Made by a program: the position numbers and the translations under genes | Notes under the pieces: generated by a model | What the model saw: the letters and a program-made list of their open reading frames with translations, nothing else | What the model was told of the DNA's origin: nothing | The model's database searches: none | Assembly: GCA_014529385.2 (NCBI GenBank) | Contig: CM043967.1 | Location: 9,811,501 to 9,875,500, forward strand | Direction: 5' to 3' | Source of the DNA: Adiantum capillus-veneris | Lineage: Eukaryota; Streptophyta; Polypodiopsida; Polypodiales; Pteridaceae | DNA: 64,000 nt | Part shown: one piece after another, positions 12,781 through 24,273 of the stretch | How positions within the stretch are numbered: the first letter of the stretch is position 1 | Layout of the letters: every line of letters starts with the position of its first letter

Positions 12781-14200
12781 ATGGACGACAATAACCAAGA
12801 GAGTAGAATGATCATTGATAACTTTGATTTTTCATATGAAGGTGCTAATGATGATGCCCCCATGTTTGTTAATTACCTTGTTACTAGGTTGCAACAACCT
12901 ATGGGCAACCCTGCTTTGCAAGCCAAAGTTACTCCGAAACTTTGTGCTTATGGAATTTCCCTTCCTCTCCAAGAGGGAGAGAGAGCTTAGGAGTCCTCTT
13001 GATGAGATACCCAAAAGAAGACTCTCTCCCATAAGAGAGGAGGAATCCAAAGAACGAGAAAGAATCAAATACCTAAGTTCCTTTGAAGATGGCGGTCTAG
13101 ACGGTCGCCAACTCCTCCCAAGAGGAAACGGTCAACCCATAGTCCTTCTCCTCGTCACTCCAAAAGGGAAGAGAGGAAACAAAGGAATAAAATGGAAATA
13201 AAGAGGTCACCCTCTTCTCCTTCTTCTTTACCTTCCTCCTCATCCGATTTGAAAGCAATAGATATTCTCCTACAGAATACAAGAGGAGAGGACATCGCAA
13301 ATCCTACCCTGCATCGAAAACGTCCCAAAAGCTCAAGAAATTCAAAGAGGAAGGAAAGAGTATCTCTTTTCTCACTTATGATGGCACTTTTGATGCTACT
13401 ACTAACAAAGTATTGGCCTTCATCCAAGAATTTAATGTGGCCTTTGGAGACGAGGGCTTCATGGAGTCCGCTAAGCTACGTCATGTAGCTATGCACTTCC
13501 AAAAATCTGCTCGTTAATTGTGTTCTAGACTTCGTGGCAATGGCAAAGCCCCAAAGACATGGAAAAATCTACGATTTTTCATCATGAAGCAATGCCTTGC
13601 AAGCAATGCAAAGAAAAAAGTGCTTACCAAATGGTGGAGTTTGAAGTTTCTTTCCAACAAATCTATCCACAAATATGTGGACAAGTTTTTAAATTTACAT
13701 CTCAAGGCTACTGTCTTTCAAAAGATAGAATTTGCCAAGCAAAAGCAACAATTTTATGCGAAATTACCTAAAGAAATGGCCAAAACTCTCAACAACCTGG
13801 TTCTATCACCAAAGTAATCCACCACACTATGGTTGCTTCACGCATCAATTTCCAACAAGGGGCTAAAAGGAATGCCAAGCCCATGGAAAGCAAAGACAAA
13901 AATGATGCTAAGGGGAAAAACAATATCCAAAATTCTTCCCAAGGCAATTCCAACAACAACAACAAAAAAAATCAGTCCAAGGAGAACGGAGTTTACAAAG
14001 GTAAAAGTAACTCTTTCTTGAAGAACTAGAAGCTTTTTGTAAGGACCACAAATGCTTCAAGTGCAGGGATCAAGGACATGACTACCATTCTTGCCCCAAA
14101 AGAAATGCCCGCAATGAGACTCCTAGAGCTTCAACAATAAACTCCAAAAGAAGATGCTCATTGCAAAGGTTCACCTCTCCCCTATGCTTGGGGAAAGGTA
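12781..14200 (+). pseudogene. D gag polyprotein region
   Basis: The likely start is the ATG at 12781 (MDDNNQESRMII). The capsid-like Retrotrans_gag part lies at about 13340-13800: SISFLTYDGTFDATTNKVL, FGDEGFMESAKLRHVAMHF, then a TAA where a Q-W-W-type segment is expected, and KQCLASNAKKKVLTKWWS. An Asn-rich linker (about 13955-13975) and a CCHC knuckle C-F-K-C-R-D-Q-G-H-D-Y-H-S-C (about 14050-14095) follow. The reading frame changes several times. Element J carries the homologous protein with a different set of lesions. Confidence 0.8.
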
Positions 14201-14221
14201 AGGGGGCATGATGCCTTCATC

Positions 14222-14640
14222 ATGTTTGACCCTAGCTCTACTCACAACTTCATATCGATGGAGTTGTCCACTAAGTTGGGCATTCAATCTTTCAAGATGG
14301 GAGATACTGTAACTGCCAATGGAGATTTCAAGGGACAACAAACCTTCGTTACTCCCTTGATTGGAAAGTTGAGGCTTCGTGTCCAAATCTACGTCAACAA
14401 AGAAGACTTTTTCATCTCTCCTCTCCAACATGAGGATGTTATCCTAGGGGCACCATGGTTCAACCGCATGGCTGCCAACATGAATTCACCTGCTTTTGAT
14501 AAGTTAATGAAAAGCCCAGTTTTTGCATACATGATTTTTTTCAAAGAGTCTTTAAACAATGCTAATGTTTTAACAAAGCAAAGTGCTAGTAATCAAGAAG
14601 AATTAGACTTGTCTAATTTTCTAAATCGATTCCAAGATGT
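14222..14640 (+). pseudogene. D retropepsin-like protease
   Basis: MFDPSSTHNFISMELSTKLG carries the active-site loop as D-P-S-S, where the family norm is D-S/P-G-S. The second half has EDVILGAPWFNRM. This domain cuts gag-pol in active relatives. Compared with J, a segment after AANM is missing (J has KFPKRRIYFTHREK there), so D has a small internal deletion near 14482. The frame stays open past the domain into a repeat-containing linker. Confidence 0.8.
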
Positions 14641-14642
14641 GT

Positions 14643-14760
14643 TTATCGATGATATCCCTATGGACTTACCTCCAAAACGAGGGGATATCGATGATATCTA
14701 TGATATCCCTATCGATAGGGATATCGATGATATCCCTATGGACTTACCTCCAAAATGAGG
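14643..14760. repeat. Short duplication around a 24-bp perfect palindrome
   Basis: The segment TATCGATGATATCCCTATGG and the following ACTTACCTCCAAAA occur twice (from 14643 and from 14721). Between the copies, 14702-14725 is a perfect 24-bp palindrome centred on ATCGAT, built from GATATCC and GGATATC words. Element J has the linker once and no palindrome, so this arose in D, probably by hairpin-mediated slippage. Confidence 0.85.
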
Positions 14761-15290
14761 AGATGATGACCATCCAATTGAGCTCCTACTAGGAATCTCA
14801 CCACCTAACAAGACTCCTTATCCAGTTTCCCAAGCCCAACAAGAGAAGGAGATCATGAGGCAAGTACAAGAAGTGGTAGACAAAGGGATGGTGAGGCCTA
14901 GCCCTCTCCCTTTTGTTCTCCAGTCCTTTTAGTGCAAAAGAAAGATGGTACATACCGCATGTGTGTGGACTATCGAGCGCTAAACCATATCACTATCAAA
15001 ACAAATCTCCCATACCGGGGGTAGGAGATTTGTTTGATAAGCTATAAGGTTTGACCTACTTCAGGAGGATTGACCTTAAAAGTGGCTAACATCAAATAAG
15101 GATAGCGAATGAAGATATCCTAAGGACCGCGTTCCGTACAACATTTGGTCTTTATGGATATCTAGTCATGCATTTTGGCTTGACTAATGCACTGGCCACA
15201 TTCAATCGTTTGATGGAGAAACTATTTAGACCCTACTGCAAGTTCACTGTTGATGATATCATCATCTACTCCAAGTAATTTTTCAAGCTT
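14760..15290 (+). pseudogene. D reverse transcriptase
   Basis: A linker with ELLLGI-type and PYPVSQAQQE sequence leads into [20 protein letters not shown] (RT motif 1) near 14940-15000. Broken DLKSG and HQIRIA segments, FGLYGYLVMHFGLTNALAT and a V-D-D-I-I-I-Y-S active-site block near 15250-15277 follow. The catalytic Y/F-x-D-D is represented by T-V-D-D. Multiple stops and frame changes. Confidence 0.75.
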
Positions 15291-15299
15291 TAAGGGAGA

Positions 15300-16010
15300 A
15301 CAAGCTTTTTATTAATCAAAAGAAGAGCAAATTTTTCCTTCAAGAGATTCAATACTTAGGTCATATCATCTCTCAGGATGGTATCCGTATGGATCCATCA
15401 AAGTTGGAGGTAATACAAGCATGGCCTAATTCAAGGAATCTACATGAGCTACGAAGCTTTCTTGGTATGTGTGCATACTACAAATGTTCGTAGCCAAATT
15501 CTGTCAAATAGTAGGACCATTACATGACTTAACAAAGAAGAACGTTAAATACTCATGGATTGCTAAGGGGCAAAATGCTTTTGACAAGCTCAAAGAGAAG
15601 CTTACCTCCCAACCAATCCTTATGCTTCTAGATCTCTCAAATCCATTTGAGGTCCAATGTGATGCTTGTGGTGATTGCCTTGGAGAAGTCTTGCTTCAAG
15701 AAGGGCATGCCATAGCATATGAGAGCCGGAGGCTCAATGCCGATGAACGGGTCTTGGGCATATATGAAAAAGAGATTTTAATAGCTGTTCTACATGCCCT
15801 AGAAACATGGAAGCACTATCTATTGGGGACTCCATTTATTTTGCAAAAAGGACCACCAAAGTCTCAATTACTTCATGACGCAAACCAAACTTTCCAACAA
15901 AAAAATGAGGTGGAAAAATTTTATTTTGCAATTTTATTTTCGTATTGCTCACATTGCTGGTAAGCATAATCAAGTGGCCGATGATGCACTTTCACAATGA
16001 CCAAGAGTTA
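15300..16010 (+). pseudogene. D RT connection and RNase H
   Basis: YKMFVAKFCQIVGPLHDL-like connection sequence is followed by an open stretch to 15963. This has KYSWIAKGQNAFDKLKEKL, FEVQCDACGDCLGEVLLQEG (first RNase H acidic region), AIAYESRRLNADER and YEKEILIAVLHALETWKHYL. A frameshift near 15840 leads to HIAGKHNQVADDALSQ, the end of RNase H, at about 15950-16000. This part is missing in element J. Confidence 0.8.
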
Positions 16011-16079
16011 ATGCGGTGTCTATAGAAACTCACAATGATCTATCTTCTATGACAAACGAGTATGCTATTGACCCCGACT

Positions 16080-16562
16080 TTAGAGACATAATGTCAGCCC
16101 TTGCATTGAAGAAGAAAGAAGAACCATTCACCTTTGCAAGATAGTTATCTTCTCCATGGAAATAGGCTATGTGTTACCCACTCCCTTCGTGAGAAAGTCA
16201 TGTATGAATCCCATGCTCCCCCCTATGCGGGGCATAGAGGCATTCAACCTACTCTTCTAGGAGTAGAGATGTACTTCTATTGGCCTACCATGAAAGTAGA
16301 CTTACAAGAGTATGTTTCAAAATGTGTGGTATGCCAAAAGACCAAGTATGATACAGGGAAGCAACCTAGATTACTCCAGCCATTGTCAATCCCTAATTCA
16401 CCATGGGCGAGTATAATCATGGATTTTATCTTTAGACTACCCAGGTCTATCCATGGGAATATGGGAATATGGACAAACGGTTGACAAGTTTTTATCAAGC
16501 AAGCACACTTTATTCCTGTCAAAAAGACTATTAAGGCACACCAAGTGGCAACCATCTTCATA
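16080..16562 (+). pseudogene. D integrase, part 1 (H2C2 module and core start)
   Basis: SYLLHGNRLCVTHSL and the zinc-binding H2C2 module (H-A-P-P-Y-A-G-H-R-G ... C-V-V-C) lie at about 16140-16340. SPWASIIMDF carries the first catalytic Asp near 16421. The frame ends at KKTIKAHQVATIF, where the LTR of element A begins at 16563. The last five bases, TCATA (16558-16562), are duplicated at 36028 on the far side of A. Confidence 0.85.
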
Positions 16563-17494
16563 TGTGGGATGTGTGTCTAACCTCACTATCCTATCTTATT
16601 GCAATTTTAGCGAGAACCACGATTAAATTGTCAATCCATGGGATGAAGCTGACTCGACTAGTGCATAGAGGCTACAAGAGGTTGTCAATCTCTTGGAAAA
16701 AAACTAACAACTCGCATCTAACTCAAGCTACACTCAACTGGCTGAAATCACCAAAAGCCAATCGCTCATCGGCAAACAAATCACATCCGTTATAGCATCA
16801 AATGACATCCAAACGTAATGAAACTTCTAGGACATGTTTATACGACCTAATCTCACATGCTTATGGTCTCAAACCCCACTTTAGGTCAAGTGCCAAAATC
16901 GTGATTATTAACAGCAATGGATTTTTGACCTAGTCGTTTTCAACCCAGAATGCACCAAATGCTTATTAATGATGTCCCAATCCCCTACCTATGCTTAGTT
17001 TTTTATTTTGAAGTGTAAATTCCTACTTATGATAAAATTAGGCCGCGAGTTAGCGACGCCAAAAGCTATGAAATACTGTGATGTGTTTATGTCAATGCGT
17101 AGAGCTCTTACCTGCGATTGCAATGCAACAAACACGACTGCAATGTGACAAACCAGAGAGGGAGTAGGAAGCGTGAGAAGGAGAGAAGTGAGTGCCGTTA
17201 GCTCACGCTGTGTATTTCATTATCCAAAACTTACAAATAACTTACAGAAATTGGCTTTTATACCTTAGCCAAGTTTTTTGGTGATCAAAACTAATAATCT
17301 AGGAGCTCTAACTAAAGATAGATAGTGACAGGTTGATACAATCTGGAAGCTTGTAGCCCCGGCCCATCAATTACAAGGTTTATCCAAAAAAATAGGAGTT
17401 ACAATATTCCCGATTTATCAATAGTAATAAGTGTTTTACAATGAGAGCTCCAAAAAATGGTATTCGTGGTATCTGTGTTAGCTTGCTACTAACA
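16563..17494 (-). repeat. A left LTR (3' LTR of the minus-strand element)
   Basis: 932 bp, plus-strand ends TGTGGGATGTG and CTACTAACA. Closely similar by eye to 35101-36027 (a few per cent mismatches) and, over its right half, to 24358-24876. A TATAAAA box on the minus strand lies at 17262-17256. Confidence 0.9.
17256..17262 (-). promoter_or_regulatory. TATA box of A left LTR
   Basis: Minus-strand TATAAAA in the context GGCTAAGGTATAAAAGCC. The same motif is at 35800-35794 in the right LTR, consistent with the LTR U3 promoter reading toward lower coordinates. Confidence 0.65.
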
Positions 17495-17510
17495 TTCCCC
17501 CCCTCCTCGC
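17495..17510 (-). promoter_or_regulatory. A polypurine tract (outer)
   Basis: Reads GCGAGGAGGGGGGGAA on the minus strand, directly upstream of the 3' LTR. A close copy lies next to the internal LTR at 24877-24893, and the two share about 15 further bases (TGTCGTCCCTT) before diverging. Confidence 0.85.
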
Positions 17511-17533
17511 CTGTGTCGTCCCTTGATACAGCT

Positions 17534-19885
17534 TTATGGACTGAAGTAGTCTTTGGGTTGACGGTTGGCAAGGCGGTCTCTAAGTGCATTTAGTGCCTTT
17601 GGGTATCTAATCTTCCTCTCTTTATCTGACACTTGCAAGAATTGCATGGTGACTTTATTTTTCAGCTCCACTGTTGAGTAGCCTACAAAGCGTGATGTCA
17701 AGTTGTTGATCACTGGCCCAAATATTTTCGTTCACCAAGTGAAGAACCCTGTGTAGAATGCTTCCTCAAACGCTAGCATATTGTGAGAAGGTAAAAACAT
17801 GCATCTGGCGTAGAAGCCATAGAGGAATTCTTTGTAAGGTTGACCAATAAGGTCATAGCACAACCCTTTGCGAGGAATGACATCCATGAGGTGCCTGCTT
17901 GCTTTGGATCATGGAATACTTCGATGCAGGTGAACATCATTCGAGAGAATTTTTATAACAATGCACATGATAAATGTAGTAGACTTTTGAAGAAGGACAT
18001 GGCGCCCGTTAGGGTTTTCACCATGTACTCTTTCGTCGGTGGTCCATTTGTTGGAGCAGGCAATCTAGAGTAATTCAGCCAAGTTGGCCGCTTCTTTACT
18101 AGTGCCTCATGTGCTTGCCAAGTCCTTACTATTGGTACAGGATAGAAAGTAGGATCCTTCTGCAGGGCCGCAGGTGCTCTTGTAAACAGAATCAAGTACC
18201 TTGGATTCTTGTTCAACCAGCTCAGCCTCCACTTTGGGTGGTCTTGATCTGCACCCTTGACTTGCATGTCGGTGTAAACCCCTTCTTTAACTTGTAGCAG
18301 CTCCACTTTAATCAGAGGGTAGGGCAGGGATTGTTGGTGCCATTGCGTATTGATTTGATTGGGAGTGAGTTGTGTAACGTTGATGGAGTGAAGAACTCTC
18401 AGCTCCCAATCATTGCTGCCTTCCACTGCTCATCTACCTCTTGTGTAATTTTTTCCTTTAGTGCATCTTCCTCAGCCTTTGAGAGTTGGACCATTGACAC
18501 TATGTCTCGGGGCAGTCACTTATCAAAAGACCCCTATATCACGTGCATTTAAGAGGTAATTAATAATACCCCAATATACATACTATACTTACACTGTGAG
18601 CCTATTTAAAAAACCCCCACCTTGATCGTGTTGTGCTGCTCCTTGTTCAGTTGTTTCCTCTGCTTGCTTTTGTTGTTCTGCCACCTCTTTCGCTTTTCTG
18701 ACCGCTTCTTGGGATTCCTTCAGCTTTAAGGCTTATGCTTCTTGATACATCTTTTTTAGGGATTTCGTGGGATCTTCAGCCTACTTCCTGGTATGATGCT
18801 TGGTTCTTCGTCCTTTCAGCTCAATGGGTATCCACTTTGCTGGGTCCTTGCCTTATGCTTAGCGGCTGCATTCGTAAGATTGCTTCTCTCTTTCAATTCT
18901 GGCTTGCTTTTGTGCAGGTTCCTCTTGGTGTGCTGTCATGGCTTTTCTCTTCATTTCTTCCTACCGTGCTCTCTTTTCCTCGTTATCCAAGCTTTCAGTA
19001 CTGTGTCTTTCTGGTGAGCATTCAGTAGACTGTTCATTTGACTTATATGATCTCTTGGTAGATCTTGTAGCTCGAGAAGAAGGTTGTGCTGACACTATCC
19101 AAGTGTTCTGATCTGGGGCAGGCGGCAACTTGTCGGCCATGCCGATAGCATGGTACGCAATCGTGGTCAGAACCTTTGGTGCACCCAGATATGTGATTTT
19201 CCCTTCTTTCTTTGTCCCTTTCAATGTGAACAAAACATATTGTGCATAGTCAATTGGTTGCCTGGTTGTTGATTTGAGAACTTGTGTAAAGGTCGTGGCA
19301 ACTGCATGATTTGGAGAGTCGTGTACCTAGCGGTCTTTTAGCAAGGAAGTGGAAATGCTGATGGTACAACCTTGCGGGCTCTTCCACCTGTTTGTGGATG
19401 AGGTCGGTAAATGTCACAGCGGTGGTTTCCTTGGTGAAAGTACCTGCCGTCTTTCTATCTCTTGCCCTCATTGTCATTCCTTCTGGTAGCAGTCTAAGTG
19501 CTTGTGCCACTATCTCCTTGGTAATCAATACTTCAACCTTATTCCCTTGTGGGTCAGAGATTTGAGTGGTTCCATCTTCTTTGATCGTGGACAAAAGCTC
19601 ATAACCCTTTTGGAAGTCCACTCCACAAGGCTCTTGTTCATAGAAATCTACGAGTCATAGCCTTCAGTTGGCTTCTTTGGCTAGAAGTTGCAATTCTACC
19701 TGATGTCCTTCCTCGCTCTTGAATCTTCCAGTGAACATTGTGGTGTTGTGCTCTTCAAGCTGTTCCTTTGAGCGATAGGTCGCTTTTGCATTCTTGACTG
19801 AATCGGGGTCTAGTTGATATACTGGTAGCTTTTGCAACTTTTCATTTTGGTTGAACTTCTTTTTGGCCTTCTCTGCTCCTTGCAT
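17534..19885 (-). pseudogene. ORF X: large conserved ORF of unknown function upstream of the 3' LTR
   Basis: Minus-strand coding in shifting frames. The N-terminal part starts near 19885 (MQGAEKAKKKFNQNEKLQKL); VEVLITKEIVAQALRLLPEG (about 19530-19470) and a segment ending QPIDYAQYVLFTLKGTKKEG (about 19270-19200) vaguely recall the 'putative plant transposon protein' fold. A Ser/Thr/Lys-rich linker (19110-18965) and a Lys/Glu/Gln coiled-coil-like region (18760-18620) follow. The C-terminal part holds WELRVLHSINVTQL, PKWRLSWLNKNPRYLILFTR, MFLPSHNMLAFEEAFYTGFF and RFVGYSTVELKNKVTMQFL, ending at a stop at 17536-17534. No transmembrane helix or signal peptide is evident, so an envelope role is not supported. 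Element G has a second copy with the same C-terminal motifs. I do not recognise the function. Confidence 0.6.
18509..18620. mobile_element. Possible small MITE relic in ORF X, related to the MITE at 47310
   Basis: A short AT-rich insert breaks the coiled-coil part of ORF X. Its left end GGGGCAGTCACTTATC leads into CTATATCACGTGC, a 13-bp word also present near the right end of the 47310-47557 MITE (reverse complement). The opposite end is a C-rich stretch. No clear target duplication was found. Confidence 0.35.
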
Positions 19886-20071
19886 GGCTCCTGTTGAGTG
19901 AATAGAGTGTCAAAGTTAGTAAATTTGGCAGACTTTCTCTGAAATGTCCTTCAGTCTGAAATGCTGACAAATTGAGTCCAATTTGCTTCAAATCAATTTT
20001 TGAACATGCATAGATGCATAAAAACATGTAAGGAAGAAAATTATAAAGTCCAAACAAAAAATTGCAACAAA

Positions 20072-20670
20072 AGTAAATAAACGTGATTATTTATAGTTGA
20101 GTAATTTTTCAACTTTTTGCAAACTTGGCATTATAAGCTTGAAGTCTATACCAAATAGATACTCTGAGTGAGATATGGGCTCATTTGGATGCATAGGATG
20201 AAAATGGTGCCAGATTTAGTCTTTAGGTCTCTGAAACAGTAGATGTAAAGAGATTTTGAGATTCTGAGCTCCAAATTTGTTCAAACTTGGATAGTGGGCT
20301 TAGCACATCATATACTTTAGATGTATGATGGCAAAATTGCAAATTTCTACCATTTTGGCCAAAAAGTAAATAATCGCGATTATTAACTTTTCTACCAAAA
20401 TAAATTCTTTTGGGTACAACTTGGTTCTAGGCATTGTATAGACCTTGTTATGTGATATGAGGTGATTTGGATCAAAAATGTGGCTCATAACTCAGAAATT
20501 GGCTTGCAAAGACTTCTTTACGTTTTTTTGGCAATTTTCCAAGTTATATGTGATCATTTTGGCTCATACTTGAATTTTGGCATGCAATAGGTGTGTACAA
20601 ATGATATGTGAGGTGATGATGCAACTTTCAAGCCAAATTAGTGCAAAAGTAAATAATCCTGATTATTTAC
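20072..20670. repeat. Palindrome array 2 (leader-like, upstream of ORF X)
   Basis: Three copies of one palindrome (arm GTAAATAATC, 2-bp centre, then its complement) lie at about 20072-20095 (degenerate), 20365-20388 (one mismatch) and 20649-20670 (perfect), spaced 293 and 284 bp. The surrounding T-rich DNA (words TTTTTGCAA, TTTTGGC) resembles the leader at 33250-34560. In the minus-strand direction the array precedes ORF X as array 1 precedes gag. Confidence 0.85.
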
Positions 20671-20699
20671 AGCAGTCACATTTTTCTTGCAAAACTTAA

Positions 20700-22073
20700 A
20701 ATTTTTGACCTAAACACATTCTATACACTTAAAACAAGTCCTAAATTGAATTTGGTAAAGTTTGGTCTTGCCGACATTACTTTTTGCTTTGTCGACTCTG
20801 AAATCACCGATTTCTGTGACTACACTGTCTGTTGAGCTGGTCAGTCACTTTTAAGGCTATGGACTTGTCCGCAACGTAGTCGTGAAGCAACTCATCCAAT
20901 TTTGGCCCATTTGGTTGACCTCGTATATCAAATTTGACGCTTTGTAGCCTTCGAGCCATTTTTTGCTTTTCGAGGGCTTTACTTGATTGATTTCACGAAA
21001 CCAATCATATACATTGTATGTAGACCTCGTATGCAAGCTGTCTGTGGAGTCAGAACCCAATTCTAGCATCTGCCAAAAACCTAGCTTTTCTACTTGGGAC
21101 TCCCTCGACCCTTGCCGAATGGTCAACTAGTGATATAGAAGTGTTCTATTATGTTGGGGCATGCTACAGTTCAAATCTCATCCGATTTGGTTGAACTGGT
21201 AGGCCGCTATGGTCGATTTTTGGTCATAGGTCTTCGTGCACTACTCGGACTAGGGTTTTTTCAAGGGGTTTAGACTAGCTACCGGCCGTACAAAATGGAT
21301 CATTGATGAGTAAAGAACTTACTCCTCATGTCTCATGTGAGATGGTGCTAAAAACGGACAATTGTAGACTTCGAAAAGTACGCACGAAGAAGTCGAAATG
21401 CTCTCTCTCAAAGGCAACAAGTGGAAATGAGGTGATTTTAACCTACCTTGGGTATCTATACTCGGACTTCCCGAACCAATTTTTCCCAGATTCCCTTGTT
21501 AATCCTACTAGGCCGTGAAATCTATGTTAGACTCAAAAATTTCCCCAATCGGATTCCTGTAGCTCATTCTACAAGAATTCTGCAAAAATTGAAATTTTTT
21601 GTGCTTGTCCGTCTTGTCTTTCTGATCAACATCGTGTCTTCAGTTTTTCCATCTAAGCTCTTGCTGTTTATTATTATTTTTTGACTTGCTTATTAAAAAA
21701 ATCAAAGAAAATAACAAAATGCGCTAAAAAAGCAAAGTGAAAATCCAATAATTAAGAAGATCCATTCAAAAACATAACTTTATTGTTTTTTGTTGGATTT
21801 CTCCATTTTCAAAAGTCTCAATATCTAGAAAAATAACAAAAAATAACTTTTTTAATGATTTTTTGATAGTATATACACTATTTACACTCATCGGGGAGAT
21901 ATTATCAGTTAAATTTTCCCTGTTGATCATTTATAAGGGAATTATTAAGTAATTTTGCAAAAATCACACATTAATATCGAACTTTCTCCTCCCTCTTCAA
22001 ACATTGCCCTTAATTACTTAGTACTCTTCCACCCCTCCTAGATGGCGTACTCCAGGACGATTGTGTGCATGGG
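20700..22073. other. Mostly non-coding part of complex A
   Basis: AT-rich, no recognised domain. A minus-strand open stretch at 21126-20857 (MTIRQGSRESQVEKLGF at its start) has no recognisable relatives. It lies between array 2 and the unknown coding segment at 22074-22553. Confidence 0.35.
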
Positions 22074-22553
22074 TTAAACAATCATGTTTATGCATAGCCT
22101 TGTTGGCTCTACCATGCATTGAAGACCAATGCAGCTCAACTCATTATGATGTGCAGGAGTTGGGTCTTGAGTAATTAACTCAAGGGTTTCGGATGTCGAG
22201 GCTTTCTGATGTTGTCTTCCAAAGAGCAAATCTTGTAGCTTGTGTGCTCTTTGCTTAATTGTGCCATCAGGATGCTTTAGCACGCTGATTTCGTGATCTT
22301 TTGGTAGCACTTTTGACTATTGTTGAGCTTTTACTCACCATTGATATCTTTGTTTCTCTCGGTCAGAATGGTGTGGTTGAGGTTTCTGACACTTAACTCT
22401 CCCTTGATTGATTGGTTTTGTAGTTTGTGGAGAGGGTAAGTTCTCTAATGTCTTCCAAATCCATTTTATCTTAGGTTCCCTACTCAAAGATGCTCGTCTC
22501 TGTGTTTTGACCTTTGGAACCATCTTTGGTATTGTCGATGATGTTTTGGGCAC
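22074..22553 (-). pseudogene. Unknown Lys/Pro/Gln-rich coding remnant
   Basis: Two adjoining minus-strand frames, 22553-22335 (MPKTSSTIPKMVPKVKTQRR, basic) and 22310-22074 (LPKDHEISVLKHPDGTIKQR), look like one broken protein. No domain recognised. It is on the same strand as the rest of A but abuts opposite-strand protease-like sequence at about 22555, so a rearrangement breakpoint is likely there. Confidence 0.35.
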
Positions 22554-22559
22554 CCAGAT

Positions 22560-22870
22560 TTGAATCGGATTGTCCTAAGTTGTGCTTTCGGTACCCAACA
22601 CCAACATTGGGAGTAGTCAACTTGAACGTGATAGTACATGGATGTTCATGTCCTCATCAGTTTGTATGCTTAACAGATGAACACATGAATGAGACAATGA
22701 TCCTTGGAATTCCCTGGATGCAGACATACAAAGCAGTATGAAATTGGGATACAAATTAGCTCAAGCTATCACCTAAAGGCGGGCAACTCATTGTTCCAAT
22801 TGCACCAAGCAAGGAGGAATGGAAAAACAATTCTCAGCAAAGCAAACCACAAAGTAAACAATCTTCTCCA
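22560..22870 (+). pseudogene. C-terminal half of a retropepsin-like protease, opposite strand
   Basis: Plus-strand frame with TLGVVNLNVIVHG, QFVCLTDEHMNETMILGIPW and QTYKAV, then after a stop NWDTN and LSPKGGQL. The I-L-G-I-P-W block is the second-half motif of gypsy proteases. It runs against the strand of complex A. The only nearby unpaired N-terminal half is the minus-strand DTGA segment at about 24950-25060, so the two could be halves of one gene separated by inversion. Ends where element F begins at 22871. Confidence 0.55.
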
Positions 22871-22940
22871 TGAAAGGTGCAAAGCTATGGCGGGTGCGAG
22901 TGACAAGGAGCCATGGAAGAGATGGCGTGCAGAAAAGAAG

Positions 22941-22979
<39 letters not shown>

Positions 22980-23150
22980 GTCGATACAGTAGGGAAAAAA
23001 CAATACACTCTTTGATCTTTTGCTTGTAAAAATAACCTAGCCAAAAACTTCCATGCACCACTTGACTTGCCACTGAACCTACACTGCATGCTATAAGGGA
23101 CTGTGCCCACAGGCTAAGACACCACTAAACCCGGGCTTGCATACAAAACA
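22871..23150 (-). repeat. F left LTR (3' LTR)
   Basis: Ends TGAAAGGTGC and ATACAAAACA. Contains a GA microsatellite at 22943-22974, shorter than the tract at the same place in the right LTR. Confidence 0.7.
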
Positions 23151-24189
23151 ACCCCCCCCCTCAAGCCCAAACTATTGACAATGGACTTGAGACAGACAGA
23201 CCATGGCAGAGTTCATTCACTTGAAACCATGAGTAGAAGGCCCCCCCCTTGACTATAGCATACGTGTGTGTACTTCCCTCAAACTACCATCAGTGTGAGA
23301 CATACGAGAACCCGACCAAACAACAAAAGGGTGGTCTTACCACTTTTTATGTGGTAGTGTCTATAACCCGTACAATTTTGACACGATAATAACTAACAAC
23401 TGACAACCGAAAACAAACCTATGACACGAAACATGTAAAAAATAGGTTTTGAACGAGTCCATGAGTTCAATCTTGGAGACATCATTATAATCTTTGGCAA
23501 TATTGCTTCTAATCCTTTGTCAAAAGCTTCGAGTAATATTCAACCATACCTATATCTTCCATTCCTTCACTTGCTACAATTATTGCATGAGCCTTTTTGA
23601 GCATACCTTGAGACGAGTGTCCTCATGCCACAACTCATAGACCACATTTTTAGCAACATTTTGAGATGCGAGGGTAGTAGACAAGCCATTTGATGTAGCA
23701 TTTTGAAACTTCTTGGAAAGACTGTCAACGCTACCTGTTAGGGAATGCAAGGTAATGACCCACTGTTGGCATTTCAAAACGCCCTGCTTGCGCCACTAAA
23801 AAATGGGTCCAACAATTTTGCGCAACATTTCAGAATGCATAGGAGGTCCCCCCACTCTTTTTATTACCAACCTTAGTTGATTTTTCTTCTGATAACGTTC
23901 TAGAATGCCATGCTAGAGCTGATGACATCGCCCTCTTCACTTGTGCCCTGGGTCTTTGACTGCATCTTGAGAAGCCTATAGGCACCGATAGAAATTGCCA
24001 TCTGCGCTGCCATTTGAGATGCAAGGAAGATGCACCTGCTACGCCCAGATGCCACAAAACAACAGCGTTTTGAGAGGTGTCACTTTGCCCTAATGACGAT
24101 TTTGGTTGCATCTTTTGCAGCGTATTAAGATTCTTACCCGCCTAGACTCTGTGTAGGAGGAACCACCTGCTGCTACAGCGGGCACCAAA
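23151..24189 (-). other. F internal region
   Basis: Starts with the polypurine tract (C9 run on the plus strand). Two minus-strand open stretches (23777-23580 and 24111-23830) have no domain I can name and may be chance. No gag zinc knuckle, protease or RT motif seen. Confidence 0.5.
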
Positions 24190-24201
24190 GCTCTGATACC
24201 A
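24190..24201 (-). promoter_or_regulatory. F primer-binding site (initiator tRNA-Met type)
   Basis: Minus-strand TGGTATCAGAGC, the standard plant tRNA-iMet PBS, two bases from the end of the right LTR. Confidence 0.9.
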
Positions 24202-24203
24202 CG

Positions 24204-24273
24204 TGGAAGATGCGAAGCTATGGAGGGTGCCAGCTGCAAGGATCCATGGAAGAGATGGCGTGCAGAAAAGAAG

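Noticed and set aside
17953-18426. Treating this open frame as an intact single gene
   Set aside because: It is only the C-terminal middle part of ORF X; flanking frames continue the protein on both sides and G has the homologous region.
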